Of a DNA stretch of 64,000 bases, positions 28,098 through 36,472 are shown one piece after another. The stretch is from Jatrophihabitans cynanchi (lineage in GTDB: Bacteria; Actinomycetota; Actinomycetes; Mycobacteriales; Jatrophihabitantaceae): the NCBI RefSeq assembly GCF_027247405.1, contig NZ_CP097463.1, forward strand, positions 4,030,001-4,094,000. The letters run 5' to 3'. A program made the position numbers and the translations under genes. The notes beneath the pieces are model-generated. The model was not told where the DNA came from. It made no database searches and saw only the letters and a list, made by a program, of their open reading frames with translations. The first letter of the stretch is position 1, and each line of letters opens with the position of its first letter.

Positions 28098-28733
28098 ATG
28101 GCCCGATCCGCCCACGGACGTCGCCGCCACTGGCAACGAGCAGCAGGGGCGACCGCCGCCGCCGGCGCGCTGCTCGCCTCGACGACCGCGCTGCCCGAGC
28201 CGGCTCAGGCGGCACCCGCCGCGCCGTGGGACCGGGTCGCGGCGTGCGAGAGCAGCGGCCGCTGGCACGTGAACACGCACAACCACTACTACGGCGGGCT
28301 GCAGTTCTGGCAGCCCACCTGGGTTGACCACGGCGGGACGAAGTACGCACCGCGCGCTGACCTGGCCACCCGGCGGCAGCAGATCGAGGTCGCCCGCCGG
28401 GTGCTCGCGGCGCAGGGCCCGAAGGCATGGCCGGTGTGCGGCAAGAAGGCCGGGCTGACCCGAGCGAACGGTCGGGCGAGCCGAGCCCCGCTGCCGGCGA
28501 TCGGCCCGTACGTGCACACCGTCCCGACCGCGAAATCGACCCGGCCGACCCCGCCGAGAGCGAACCCGCAACCGCGCGTGCAGCGCTACCAGGTGCGGCC
28601 GGGTGATTCGCTCAGCGGCCTCGCCGAACGGTTCGGCGTCTCGGGCGGCTGGCAGGCGCTGTGGCACTACAACCGCACCAACGTGCCCAACCCGAACGTG
28701 ATCCTGGTCGGCCAGTTGTTGCAGATCCCCTGA
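28098..28733 (+). CDS. Resuscitation-promoting factor-like transglycosylase with LysM domain
   Basis: 211-residue secreted cell-wall hydrolase. A signal peptide ends near AQAAPA (36-41). The Rpf domain follows at 41-112, with catalytic Glu51 in AACESSGRW and the fold marker YYGGLQFWQPTW. A Pro/Arg linker leads to a C-terminal LysM domain (about 164-211, YQVRPGDSLSGLAERFGV) that binds peptidoglycan. ATG 28098 gives the signal peptide directly and has a GAGAGGA ribosome site. A c-di-AMP riboswitch, common before rpf genes, is not apparent in the short leader. Confidence 0.9.
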   Translation: MARSAHGRRRHWQRAAGATAAAGALLASTTALPEPAQAAPAAPWDRVAACESSGRWHVNTHNHYYGGLQFWQPTWVDHGGTKYAPRADLATRRQQIEVARRVLAAQGPKAWPVCGKKAGLTRANGRASRAPLPAIGPYVHTVPTAKSTRPTPPRANPQPRVQRYQVRPGDSLSGLAERFGVSGGWQALWHYNRTNVPNPNVILVGQLLQIP

Positions 28734-28746
28734 CACGGACGGCGCG

Positions 28747-29919
28747 TCAGCGGAAGGCGTCCAGGCCGGTCAGTTGCGCGCCGAGTACCAGGGTATGCAC
28801 CTCATGGGTGCCCTCGTAGGTGTAGACCGTCTCCAGGTTCACCGCGTGCCGCAGCACCGGGTACTCGGTGGTGATGCCGCTGCCGCCGAGGATCGAGCGA
28901 GCTTCCCGGCAGATCTCCAGCGCACCCCGCACGTTGGCGAACTTGCCGAAACTGATCTGGTGCGCCTTGATCCGTCCGGCGTCCTTGAGCTCGCCCAGGC
29001 GCCGCGCGGTGAGCTGCATCTGCTGCAGTTGCACCGCCATCTCGGCGAGCTTGCGCTGGGTGAGCTGGAACCCGCCGATCGGCTTGCCGAACTGGGTGCG
29101 GCTGCGCGCGTAGTCCAGGGTGGCCGCGAGCGCGTCCCGCGCCGAGCCGGTGACCCCCCAGATGATGCCGAAGCGGGCCTCGGTCAGGCAGCCGAGCGGG
29201 GCGCGCAGCCCCTCGGCGCCGGGCAGCCGCGCGGACTCGGGCAGCCGCACCTCGTCCAGGATCAACTCGCTGGTGACCGACGCCCGCAGCGAGATCTTGT
29301 GGTGCACGTCCTGCGCGGAGAAACCGGGCATGCCCTTCTCCACCAGGAAGCCGCGGATGCCCTCGTCGGTGCGCGCCCAGACGACGGCGACGTCCGAGAT
29401 CGAACCGTTCGTGATCCACATCTTGTTTCCGCTGAGCACCCAGTCCGCGCCGTCGCGGCGGGCGCGGGTACGCATCGAGCCCGGGTCCGAGCCCGAATCG
29501 GGTTCGGTCAGGCCGAAGCAGCCGATCAGGTTGCCCTTGGCCATCTCCGGCAGCCAGCGCTGCTTCTGCTCCTCGCTGCCGTACGCGTAGATCGCGTACA
29601 TCGCAAGGGACCCCTGCACGCTCACCAGCGAGCGCAGGCCGGAGTCGACCGCCTCGATCTCGGCGCCGACCAGCCCGTACTGCGACGGCTTGGCGCCCTG
29701 GCAGCCGTACCCGTGCAGGTGCATCCCCAGCACGCCCAGCGCGCCGAACTCCTGCGCGAGCTCGCGGGCCGGCAACGTCCCGTCCTCGAACCACTGCCGG
29801 ATGTGCGGCCGCAGCCGGTCGTCGGCGAACTTGCGGACCGTGTCCCGCAACAGGCGGTCCTCGTCGTCGAGGTCGTCGTCGAGGTCGAGCAGGTCCAATC
29901 GAGCCAGGGCGTCACTCAT
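28747..29919 (-). CDS. gcdH: Glutaryl-CoA dehydrogenase-like acyl-CoA dehydrogenase
   Basis: 390-residue FAD enzyme. GCFGLTEPDSGSDPGSM binds FAD. VDSGLRSLVSVQGSL carries the Arg-Ser pair that holds the glutarate carboxylate in human GCDH. The catalytic Glu is in VYTYEGTHEVHTLVLG. Similarity to human GCDH is evident throughout, which favours oxidative decarboxylation of glutaryl-CoA to crotonyl-CoA, a direct feed into Ccr. ATG 29919 lies 7 nt behind TAACGT, suggesting a leaderless mRNA. It is divergent from a MarR gene with 48 bp between starts. Confidence 0.88.
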   Translation of the reverse strand: MSDALARLDLLDLDDDLDDEDRLLRDTVRKFADDRLRPHIRQWFEDGTLPARELAQEFGALGVLGMHLHGYGCQGAKPSQYGLVGAEIEAVDSGLRSLVSVQGSLAMYAIYAYGSEEQKQRWLPEMAKGNLIGCFGLTEPDSGSDPGSMRTRARRDGADWVLSGNKMWITNGSISDVAVVWARTDEGIRGFLVEKGMPGFSAQDVHHKISLRASVTSELILDEVRLPESARLPGAEGLRAPLGCLTEARFGIIWGVTGSARDALAATLDYARSRTQFGKPIGGFQLTQRKLAEMAVQLQQMQLTARRLGELKDAGRIKAHQISFGKFANVRGALEICREARSILGGSGITTEYPVLRHAVNLETVYTYEGTHEVHTLVLGAQLTGLDAFR

Positions 29920-29926
29920 GAGCGGC

Positions 29927-29961
29927 ACGTTACCCGCGTGAGCGGCGCGGCCGGATACCCT
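29927..29961. promoter_or_regulatory. Divergent leaderless promoters gcdH / marR
   Basis: Minus-strand TAACGT (29927-29932) precedes ATG 29919 by 7 nt. Plus-strand TACCCT (29956-29961) precedes GTG 29968 by 6 nt. Any MarR operator must sit in this 48-bp gap; no strong palindrome was recognised. Confidence 0.55.
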
Positions 29962-29967
29962 GCCAGC

Positions 29968-30519
29968 GTGACGCGTCAGCCGTTCCTGAACTTCGACCCG
30001 ATCGAGCGGGCGGGCCGGTTGTGGGAGCAGCACTGGCCGGACGAGGATCCCGCCGTGTATGCCTCGATGCGGGCGGTCACCTCGATCATGCGGGCGCACC
30101 AGATCCTGATCGCCGAACTCGACGCGATCCTGCGCCCGTACGGGATCACGTTCAGCAGGTACGAGGCGCTGGTGCTGCTGTCCTACTCGCGGGACGGGTC
30201 ACTGCCGCTGTCCAAGATCGGTGAGCGGCTGCAGGTGCACGCCACGTCCGTCACCAACGTCGTAGACCGGCTGGAAGCGGCCGGCCTGGTGCGCCGCGAG
30301 CCCAACCCGCGCGACGGCCGCGGCACGCTGGCCACCATCACCGACGCCGGGCGCGAGGTCGTCGCGAAGGCCACCGCCGAGTTCAACGCGGCCCGCTTCG
30401 CGATGTCCGCGATCGGCCTCGCCGACCTGAAGTCGCTGTTCGCCATACTGCGCGAGCTGCGCCTGGACGCCGAGGACTTCAACCCGGACGGCCACGGCAA
30501 CGACCCGCGGCGCCGCTAG
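29968..30519 (+). CDS. MarR-family transcriptional regulator
   Basis: 183 residues with a winged-helix core. LSKIGERLQVHATSVTNVVDRLEAAGLVRR is the recognition region (seen as LSKIGERLQVHATSVTNVVD near residue 80), and EPNPRDGRGTLATITDAG is the wing. Divergence from gcdH across 48 bp suggests it controls gcdH and itself, with an acyl-CoA or aromatic-acid ligand; this is inference from arrangement. The GTG start has a TACCCT element 6 nt upstream and no ribosome site. Confidence 0.88.
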   Translation: MTRQPFLNFDPIERAGRLWEQHWPDEDPAVYASMRAVTSIMRAHQILIAELDAILRPYGITFSRYEALVLLSYSRDGSLPLSKIGERLQVHATSVTNVVDRLEAAGLVRREPNPRDGRGTLATITDAGREVVAKATAEFNAARFAMSAIGLADLKSLFAILRELRLDAEDFNPDGHGNDPRRR

Positions 30520-30567
30520 CCTCCTGTCATCCGGATCGGGTCCGGCGGCAGGAAGAGAGGCGCTGCG

Positions 30568-31128
30568 ATGTGGCACGAGATGTTCGCCCAACAGGTCCCG
30601 TTCGCCGAGAAGGTGATCCGCACCGTCCTGGTGTACGCGCTGATCGCCGTGCTGCTGCGCGCGACCGGCAAGCGCGGGCTGTCCGGCCTGAACAGCCTGG
30701 ACTTCGTGGTGATGTTCCTGCTCTCGAACGTGGTGCAGAACGCGGTGATCGGCGCGGACAACAGCATCACCGGCGGCGCTATCGGCGCGGTGACCCTGGT
30801 CGTGGTCAACACGGCAGTCACCCGGGCCGCCCTGCGCAACGAGGTGTTCGCACGGATCTTCGAGGGCAATGACACCCCGGTCATCCGGTCCGGGCGGGTC
30901 GACCAGGGCGCCGTGCGCCGGCTCGGGCTGCGGCGGCACGAGCTGGACCGGGCGGTACGCCTGCAGAACGGTGAGGACGTGCGCGACATCGAGTCCGGCG
31001 ACTTCGACCCGGACGGCCACCTGATCCTCACCCTCAAGAAGGACGCGCGGGACGCGAACCACAGCGACGTCGTGCGGATCGAGGCGAGGCTCGAGCGCAT
31101 CGAGCGGCTGCTGCTCGAGCGAGGTTGA
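30568..31128 (+). CDS. DUF421 (YetF-like) membrane protein
   Basis: 186 residues. Three N-terminal transmembrane helices (about 14-35, 42-62, 66-85) contain RATGKRGLSGLNSLDFVVMFLLSN, the family hallmark of a KR-G-L pair. A small soluble domain follows (VIRSGRVDQGAVRRLGLRRHEL). Function unknown; YetF paralogues affect spore or cell-envelope traits in Bacillus. ATG 30568 follows GGAAGAGAGGCGCTGCG. Confidence 0.85.
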   Translation: MWHEMFAQQVPFAEKVIRTVLVYALIAVLLRATGKRGLSGLNSLDFVVMFLLSNVVQNAVIGADNSITGGAIGAVTLVVVNTAVTRAALRNEVFARIFEGNDTPVIRSGRVDQGAVRRLGLRRHELDRAVRLQNGEDVRDIESGDFDPDGHLILTLKKDARDANHSDVVRIEARLERIERLLLERG

Positions 31129-31150
31129 GTTGGGCTTCAGCCGGGGCCGG

Positions 31151-31184
31151 TTGGCCTTTAGTAGGACGTCCAAGTAAATTGGAC
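31151..31184 (+). promoter_or_regulatory. icmA promoter overlapped by a palindromic operator
   Basis: GTCCAA (31168-31173), 5 nt, TTGGAC (31179-31184) form a perfect inverted repeat. It overlaps a plausible -10 TAAATT (31175-31180), with TTGGCC (31151-31156) as -35 at 18-bp spacing. The arrangement suits a repressor that blocks RNA polymerase; the regulator is unknown. Confidence 0.5.
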
Positions 31185-31226
31185 CCAGGACGGACCGACC
31201 CAGCATCGAGAACCGAGGGGCACCGC

Positions 31227-32894
31227 ATGGACGCCGAGCAGATCGCCGAGGGCCGCGCGCGCTGGCAGCAGCGCTACGACGCAGCACACAAGAGCGATCG
31301 GGACTTCACCACCTTGTCCGGCACGGAGGTGGAGCCGCTCTACGGGCCGACCGAGGCCGACTCGCGCTTCGAGCGGATCGGCTGGCCGGGGGAGTACCCG
31401 TTCACTCGCGGCATCCACCCGACCGGCTACCGCGGCAAGCCCTGGACGATCCGCCAGTTCGCCGGTTTCGGCAACGCGCAGCAGACCAACGAGCGCTACA
31501 AGATGATCCTGGGCGAGGGCGGCGGCGGGCTGTCGGTCGCCTTCGACATGCCCACGCTGATGGGCCGTGACTCCGACGACCCCCGTGCGCTCGGCGAGGT
31601 GGGTCACTGCGGCGTCGCGATCGACTCGGCCGCCGACATGCAGGTGCTCTTCGACGGCATCGACCTGGCCGGGACCACGACGTCGATGACGATCAGCGGC
31701 CCGGCCGTCCCGGTGTTCTGCATGTACGTCGTGGCGGCAGAGCGCCAGGGTGCGGACACCGCCGCGCTCAACGGCACGCTGCAGACGGACATCTTCAAGG
31801 AGTACATCGCGCAGAAGGAGTGGATCTACCCGCCCGAGCCGCACCTGAAGCTGATCGGCGACCTGATGGAGTACGTCGACGCGAACATCCCGGCCTACAA
31901 GCCGCTGTCGGTGTCCGGCTACCACATCCGCGAAGCGGGTTCGACGGCCGTGCAGGAGCTCGCGTTCACGCTGGCCGACGGGTTCGGCTACGTGGAGCTC
32001 GGAAAGTCGCGCGGGCTGGACGTCGACCGGTTCGCCCCGGGCCTGTCGTTCTTCTTCGACGCGCACATCGACTTCTTCGAGGAGATCGCCAAGCTGCGGG
32101 CGGCACGCCGCATCTGGGCGCGCTGGATGCGCGACGTGTACGGGGCCAAGACCGACCGCGCCCAGTGGCTGCGGTTCCACACCCAGACCGCCGGCGTCTC
32201 GCTCACCGCGCAGCAGCCGGACAACAACATCGTCCGGACCGCGGTCGAGGCGATGGCGGCGGTGCTGGGCGGGACGAACTCGCTGCACACCAACGCGCTG
32301 GACGAGGTGCTTGCCCTGCCGTCGGAGAAGGCCGCGCAGATCGCGCTGCGCACCCAGCAGGTGATCGCCGAGGAGACCGGCGTGCTCAACGTCGCCGATC
32401 CGCTGGGTGGCTCGTGGTACGTCGAGGCGCTCACCGACCGCATGGAGGCCGAGGCGGAGAAGATCTTCGCGCGGATCACCGAGCTCGGTGGTGACGGCAC
32501 CATCGGCTCCGGCCTGCTGCGCGGCATCGAGGAGGGCTGGTTCATCGGCGAGATCGCGGATTCGGCCTTTGCCTACCAGGTCGCGCTGGAGAAGGGCGAC
32601 AAGCGCGTCGTCGGCGTGAACACGCTGACCGGCGACGTGGGCGACGACCTGGAGATCCTGCGCGTGTCGCACGAGGTCGAGCTGCAGCAGCGCGACCTGG
32701 TCGCTTCGCGGCGGGCCGCTCGTGACCAGCACGCGGTCGACGAGGCGATCGGGCGCATGGTCGCGGCCGCCGAGAACGACCAGAACACCGTCCCGGCCAT
32801 GCTCGATGCGGTGCGCGCGGAGGCGACGCTCGGCGAGATCTGCAACGCGTTCAAGCCGCTGTGGGGCGAGTACCGCGAGCCGGCGCGCTTCTAG
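31227..32894 (+). CDS. icmA: Isobutyryl-CoA mutase large subunit
   Basis: 555-residue TIM-barrel mutase chain without a cobalamin domain. The two residues that set substrate choice are Phe78 (RQFAGFG) and Gln196 (KEYIAQKEW), aligned with Tyr89 and Arg207 of methylmalonyl-CoA mutase. Phe/Gln is the isobutyryl-CoA mutase signature. It interconverts isobutyryl- and n-butyryl-CoA, linking valine breakdown to the crotonyl/ethylmalonyl-CoA pool. The B12-binding small subunit IcmB is not in this window. ATG 31227 follows ACCGAGGGGCACCGC; a palindrome covers the promoter. Confidence 0.9.
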   Translation: MDAEQIAEGRARWQQRYDAAHKSDRDFTTLSGTEVEPLYGPTEADSRFERIGWPGEYPFTRGIHPTGYRGKPWTIRQFAGFGNAQQTNERYKMILGEGGGGLSVAFDMPTLMGRDSDDPRALGEVGHCGVAIDSAADMQVLFDGIDLAGTTTSMTISGPAVPVFCMYVVAAERQGADTAALNGTLQTDIFKEYIAQKEWIYPPEPHLKLIGDLMEYVDANIPAYKPLSVSGYHIREAGSTAVQELAFTLADGFGYVELGKSRGLDVDRFAPGLSFFFDAHIDFFEEIAKLRAARRIWARWMRDVYGAKTDRAQWLRFHTQTAGVSLTAQQPDNNIVRTAVEAMAAVLGGTNSLHTNALDEVLALPSEKAAQIALRTQQVIAEETGVLNVADPLGGSWYVEALTDRMEAEAEKIFARITELGGDGTIGSGLLRGIEEGWFIGEIADSAFAYQVALEKGDKRVVGVNTLTGDVGDDLEILRVSHEVELQQRDLVASRRAARDQHAVDEAIGRMVAAAENDQNTVPAMLDAVRAEATLGEICNAFKPLWGEYREPARF

Positions 32895-32895
32895 G

Positions 32896-33897
32896 ATGTC
32901 GGCCGCCGGCTGGGCCGAGGTCGCGCTACGGGTGCTCGACACGCGGTACCCGCACAAGTCCGGCCACCTCGCGCACGGGCCGCACGATGTGGACGTGACG
33001 CCCACCCGGCTGTTCCCGGCGTTCCACGGCTGCCTGGACTGGCACTCGTCGGTGCACATGCAGTGGTCGCTGCTGACCCTGCTGCCGGCGCTGGACGGTG
33101 ACCTGCGCGGGCGCGTGATCCAACTGCTCGACGCGCGGCTCACCGCGGCGAACCTCGCCGCCGAAACCGCGTACCTGCGCCGTGACCCAGGCTTCGAGCG
33201 GCCGTACGGCTGGGCCTGGGCGGCACGGCTGGCCGCCACGGCTCACGAGTCGCGCACGCCTGACGCGGCGCGGTGGGCGGCCGCACTCGACCCGCTCGCC
33301 GACGCGATCGCCTCGGCGACCGTGACCTGGCTGCCCCGCCTCGCCTACCCGGTTCGCCACGGCACGCACGCGAACACCGCGTTCGGCCTGCTGCTCTTGC
33401 ACGACGCGTTCGGTCGCCTGGGCCGGGCTGACGTGGTCGCTGAGATCGCCACGCACGCGCGGCGGTTCTTCGCCGCGGACACCGACTATCCGCTGCGCTG
33501 GGAGCCGTCCGGCAGCGACTTCCTCTCACCCGCCCTGTGCGAAGCCGCGCTGATGCAGCGGGTGCTGCCGGACTTCGCCGACTGGCTGCCGCGGTTCCTG
33601 CCCGGCCTCGCCGATCCGGACTGCCCGCTGTTCGCGGTCCCGCAGGTGCTGGACCGCGCCGACGGGCAGGCTGTGCACCTGGTCGGGCTGGCCCTGTCGC
33701 GTGCCTGGCAACTGCGCCTGCTCGCGACCGCGACCGCGACCGCGACCGCGACCGCGACCGCGGCCGGCGGCGAGAAGGCGCGGCGCTGGCGGCATGCCGC
33801 AGACCGGCTCGTCGAGTCGGCGCTGCCGGAGATCGCCGACGGCGACTTCATGGCCACGCACTGGCTCGTCTCGTTCGCGCTACTCGCTACGGGTTGA
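32896..33897 (+). CDS. DUF2891 family protein
   Basis: 333 residues. The N-terminal part has RLFPAFHGCLDWHSSVHMQW, and a later PYGWAWAARLAAT and EPSGSDFLSPALCEAALM; these match DUF2891, an alpha/alpha-barrel-like family of unknown function. Near residue 277-290 is an (Ala-Thr)6 run encoded by a hexanucleotide microsatellite. ATG 32896 is 1 nt after the icmA stop, so it may be co-translated. The 3' end overlaps the convergent hrpA stop by 11 nt. Confidence 0.8.
   Translation: MSAAGWAEVALRVLDTRYPHKSGHLAHGPHDVDVTPTRLFPAFHGCLDWHSSVHMQWSLLTLLPALDGDLRGRVIQLLDARLTAANLAAETAYLRRDPGFERPYGWAWAARLAATAHESRTPDAARWAAALDPLADAIASATVTWLPRLAYPVRHGTHANTAFGLLLLHDAFGRLGRADVVAEIATHARRFFAADTDYPLRWEPSGSDFLSPALCEAALMQRVLPDFADWLPRFLPGLADPDCPLFAVPQVLDRADGQAVHLVGLALSRAWQLRLLATATATATATATAAGGEKARRWRHAADRLVESALPEIADGDFMATHWLVSFALLATG
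33724..33765. repeat. Hexanucleotide microsatellite (GCGACC)6
   Basis: Six perfect GCGACC copies (33724-33759) and one GCGGCC. They lie in frame inside the DUF2891 gene and encode alternating Ala-Thr. Copy-number change would add or remove two residues without a frameshift. Confidence 0.95.
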
Positions 33898-36472
33898 TGG
33901 CGTCGAGCGCGCGGAAGATCCGCTTCTCGCTCACCGCACGGGCCGTGCCAAGCTGCTGGGCCCACAGGCTGACCCGCAGCTCCTCGATGAACCAGCCGAC
34001 GTCGCGCACGTCCGCGGCCGCAGCCCGGGCCGGGGGCAGCGCGCGGACCAGGTCGTCGTACGCCTGCTGCACGACCTGGACACGCTGCATCCGGCCACGG
34101 TCGACGTCCACGGCCCTCGGCAACGCGTCGAGCCGTAGCCCGATCGCGCGCACGTAGCGGGCGAGGTCGCGCAATCGCCCGGCGCCGGTGCGGGTGACGA
34201 AGCCGGCAGGCAGCAACCGGCGGAACTGGGCGCGAACGTCCTCGATGCTCTCCAGCTGCGCCAGCGGCGGCGTGGCCGGCAACGCGGCGCGTACCTCGTG
34301 CGCCGCGGCCAGCACCTGCTCGACGAGGCCGGCGACGTCGACCGTCCGCGGCCCCAGCTGCGGCGCGAGCCGTTCGCGCAGCGCGTCGAAGTCCGTTCGC
34401 GTCCACGGCAATCCGTCGGCGCGCAGGTCGTCGACGGCCGTATCGGCGCAGTCCGCCAGCAACGCGGCCAGCGAACTGTCCGGGTTGGTGCCCAGGATCA
34501 GCCGCGCGCGACCCGACAGCGAGCGCTCCACCGTCTTGACCGGCGACGGAAGCGCCAGGCGCAGCAGGCGTCGGACGCCCGGTCCCATCGAGGCGAGCTG
34601 CTCCGCCTCGGTGGCGAACACCCGGACGGCCACGCTGTCGCCGGAGTCGACCAGTGCGGGGTAGCCGCGCACCAGGTGCTCGCCGCTCGTGCGCTCGACC
34701 AGCCGCGGCAGCTCGGCCAGGTCGTCCGGCCAGCTGCGCAGCCCGTCGCGCTCCAGCTCGCCGGCAACCGCCTTCGCGACGGCCGCGCGCACCGGTGCGG
34801 CGAGCTCGGCCTGCAGCGTGGCGAGGTCGTCGCCACGCGCGATCACGGTGCCCCGCTCGTCCTCGACCGCGAACGTCAGGCGCAGGTGTGCGGGCACCTT
34901 GGCCGCGTCGAACGCCTCGAGCGGAACGAGCACGCCGGTGCGCGCGTGCAGTTCGCGTTGCAGCCCGGTCAGCAACGGCTCCTGACCCGGGGTGAGTGCG
35001 GCGAGGACGGCGCGGGCGGTGTCCGGAACAGGCACGAAGCTGCGGCGCAGGTCCTTCGGCAGCGAGCGGATCAGCGCCGTGACCAGCTCCTCGCGCAGCG
35101 CGGGCACCTGCCAGCTGAACTGCTCGCCGCCGAGCCGGGACAGCACGTCCACCGGCACGTGCACGGTGACGCCGTCGTCGGCCGCGCCCGGTTCGAACCG
35201 GTAGCTCACCGGTAGCTCGAGCTCGCCGGCGCGCCACGTGTCCGGGTGCGCGTCGCTGTCCTCGGGCTCGCCGGCCAGCAGGTCGTGCCGCCGCATCGTG
35301 AGCAGCTCCGGCCGCTCGCGCCGCGCCGTCTTCCACCAGGCGTCGAAGTGTCGCGCCGAGACGACGTCGGCAGGGACCCTGCTGTCGTAGAACGCGAACA
35401 GCGTCTCGTCGTCGACCAGGATGTCGCGGCGGCGGGTGCGTTCCTCCAGCGCGGCAAGCTCGTCGATCAGTGCCTGGTTCTCGGCGAGGAACCGGTGCCG
35501 GCTGTTCCAGTCGCGCTCGACGAGGCCGTGCCGGATGAACAGCTCGCGCGCCTCGGCGGGCTGCACCGTGGCGTAGCCGACCCGGCGGCGCGCGATGATC
35601 GGCAGGCCGTAGAGCGTGACCCGCTCGTAGGCCATCGCGGCGCCGCGGCGGCCGTCCCAGTGCGGCTCGCTGACCGTGCGCACGACCAGGTGCCCGGCCA
35701 CCTGCTCCACCGCCGCCGGGTCGATGCGGGCGGCGATGCGGCCGAACAGCCTGGTGGTCTCGACGAGTTCGGCGACGACAACCCAGCGAGGAGGCCGAGC
35801 GCTCAGCACCGATCCCGGCGCGAGCACGAAGCGCGAGTTGCGGGCGCCGGTGTAGGTCCGGGACCACCGCCCGGTCTCCTCCTGCATCCCGACGTGGCTG
35901 AGCAGTCCGGCCAGCAGCGCCGCGTGCACCCGGGCCGGCTCGGCGGCCTGATCAGACTCGACGATGTCCAGCGAACGGGCGATGGTGCGCAGCTGGCCGA
36001 CGAGGTCCTGCCACTCGCGGATGCGCAGGTAGTGCAGGAACTGCTCGCGGCACAGCCTTCGGAACTGGTTGCCGGACAGCTCGCGACGCTGCTCGCGCAG
36101 GTACAGCCACAGGTTCAGGTACGCGGTGAAGTCCGAGTGCTCGTCGGCGAAGCGGGCGTGCTTGTGCCGCGCGGCGTCCTCGCGGTCGGACGGCCGCTCG
36201 CGCGGGTCGGGGATGGACAGTGCGGCGGCGATGACGAGCACCTCACGCACGCAGCCCTCCTGCTGGGCCTGCAGGATCATCCGGCCGATCCGCGGGTCGA
36301 CGGGCAACCGGGCGAGCCGGCGGCCGAGCGGGGTGATCCGCGCCTCGGCGTCGAACGCGCCGAGTTCGTGCAGCAGCGCGATGCCGTCGCGCACGCTGCG
36401 CCGGTCCGGCGGGTCGAGGAACGGGAAGTCGGCGACGTCGCCGATGCGCAGTGCGGCCATCTGCAGCAGCAC
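33887..36472 (-). CDS. hrpA: HrpA-type RNA helicase, C-terminal part (downstream of frameshift)
   Basis: 861 codons from a GTG at 36472. It begins [18 protein letters not shown], the segment that in HrpA follows the helicase core directly, then the HA2 and OB-fold regions ([34 protein letters not shown]). The long C-terminal HrpA-specific region completes it, including [11 protein letters not shown]-like [22 protein letters not shown]. Without the upstream core it could not unwind nucleic acid. The break from the N-terminal part is one extra base at 36473-36480. The stop overlaps the convergent DUF2891 gene. Confidence 0.8.
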   Translation of the reverse strand: MLLQMAALRIGDVADFPFLDPPDRRSVRDGIALLHELGAFDAEARITPLGRRLARLPVDPRIGRMILQAQQEGCVREVLVIAAALSIPDPRERPSDREDAARHKHARFADEHSDFTAYLNLWLYLREQRRELSGNQFRRLCREQFLHYLRIREWQDLVGQLRTIARSLDIVESDQAAEPARVHAALLAGLLSHVGMQEETGRWSRTYTGARNSRFVLAPGSVLSARPPRWVVVAELVETTRLFGRIAARIDPAAVEQVAGHLVVRTVSEPHWDGRRGAAMAYERVTLYGLPIIARRRVGYATVQPAEARELFIRHGLVERDWNSRHRFLAENQALIDELAALEERTRRRDILVDDETLFAFYDSRVPADVVSARHFDAWWKTARRERPELLTMRRHDLLAGEPEDSDAHPDTWRAGELELPVSYRFEPGAADDGVTVHVPVDVLSRLGGEQFSWQVPALREELVTALIRSLPKDLRRSFVPVPDTARAVLAALTPGQEPLLTGLQRELHARTGVLVPLEAFDAAKVPAHLRLTFAVEDERGTVIARGDDLATLQAELAAPVRAAVAKAVAGELERDGLRSWPDDLAELPRLVERTSGEHLVRGYPALVDSGDSVAVRVFATEAEQLASMGPGVRRLLRLALPSPVKTVERSLSGRARLILGTNPDSSLAALLADCADTAVDDLRADGLPWTRTDFDALRERLAPQLGPRTVDVAGLVEQVLAAAHEVRAALPATPPLAQLESIEDVRAQFRRLLPAGFVTRTGAGRLRDLARYVRAIGLRLDALPRAVDVDRGRMQRVQVVQQAYDDLVRALPPARAAAADVRDVGWFIEELRVSLWAQQLGTARAVSEKRIFRALDAINP

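Noticed and set aside
31227-32894. Calling this gene methylmalonyl-CoA mutase
   Set aside because: The selecting residues are Phe78 and Gln196 instead of Tyr and Arg, and no cobalamin domain is present.
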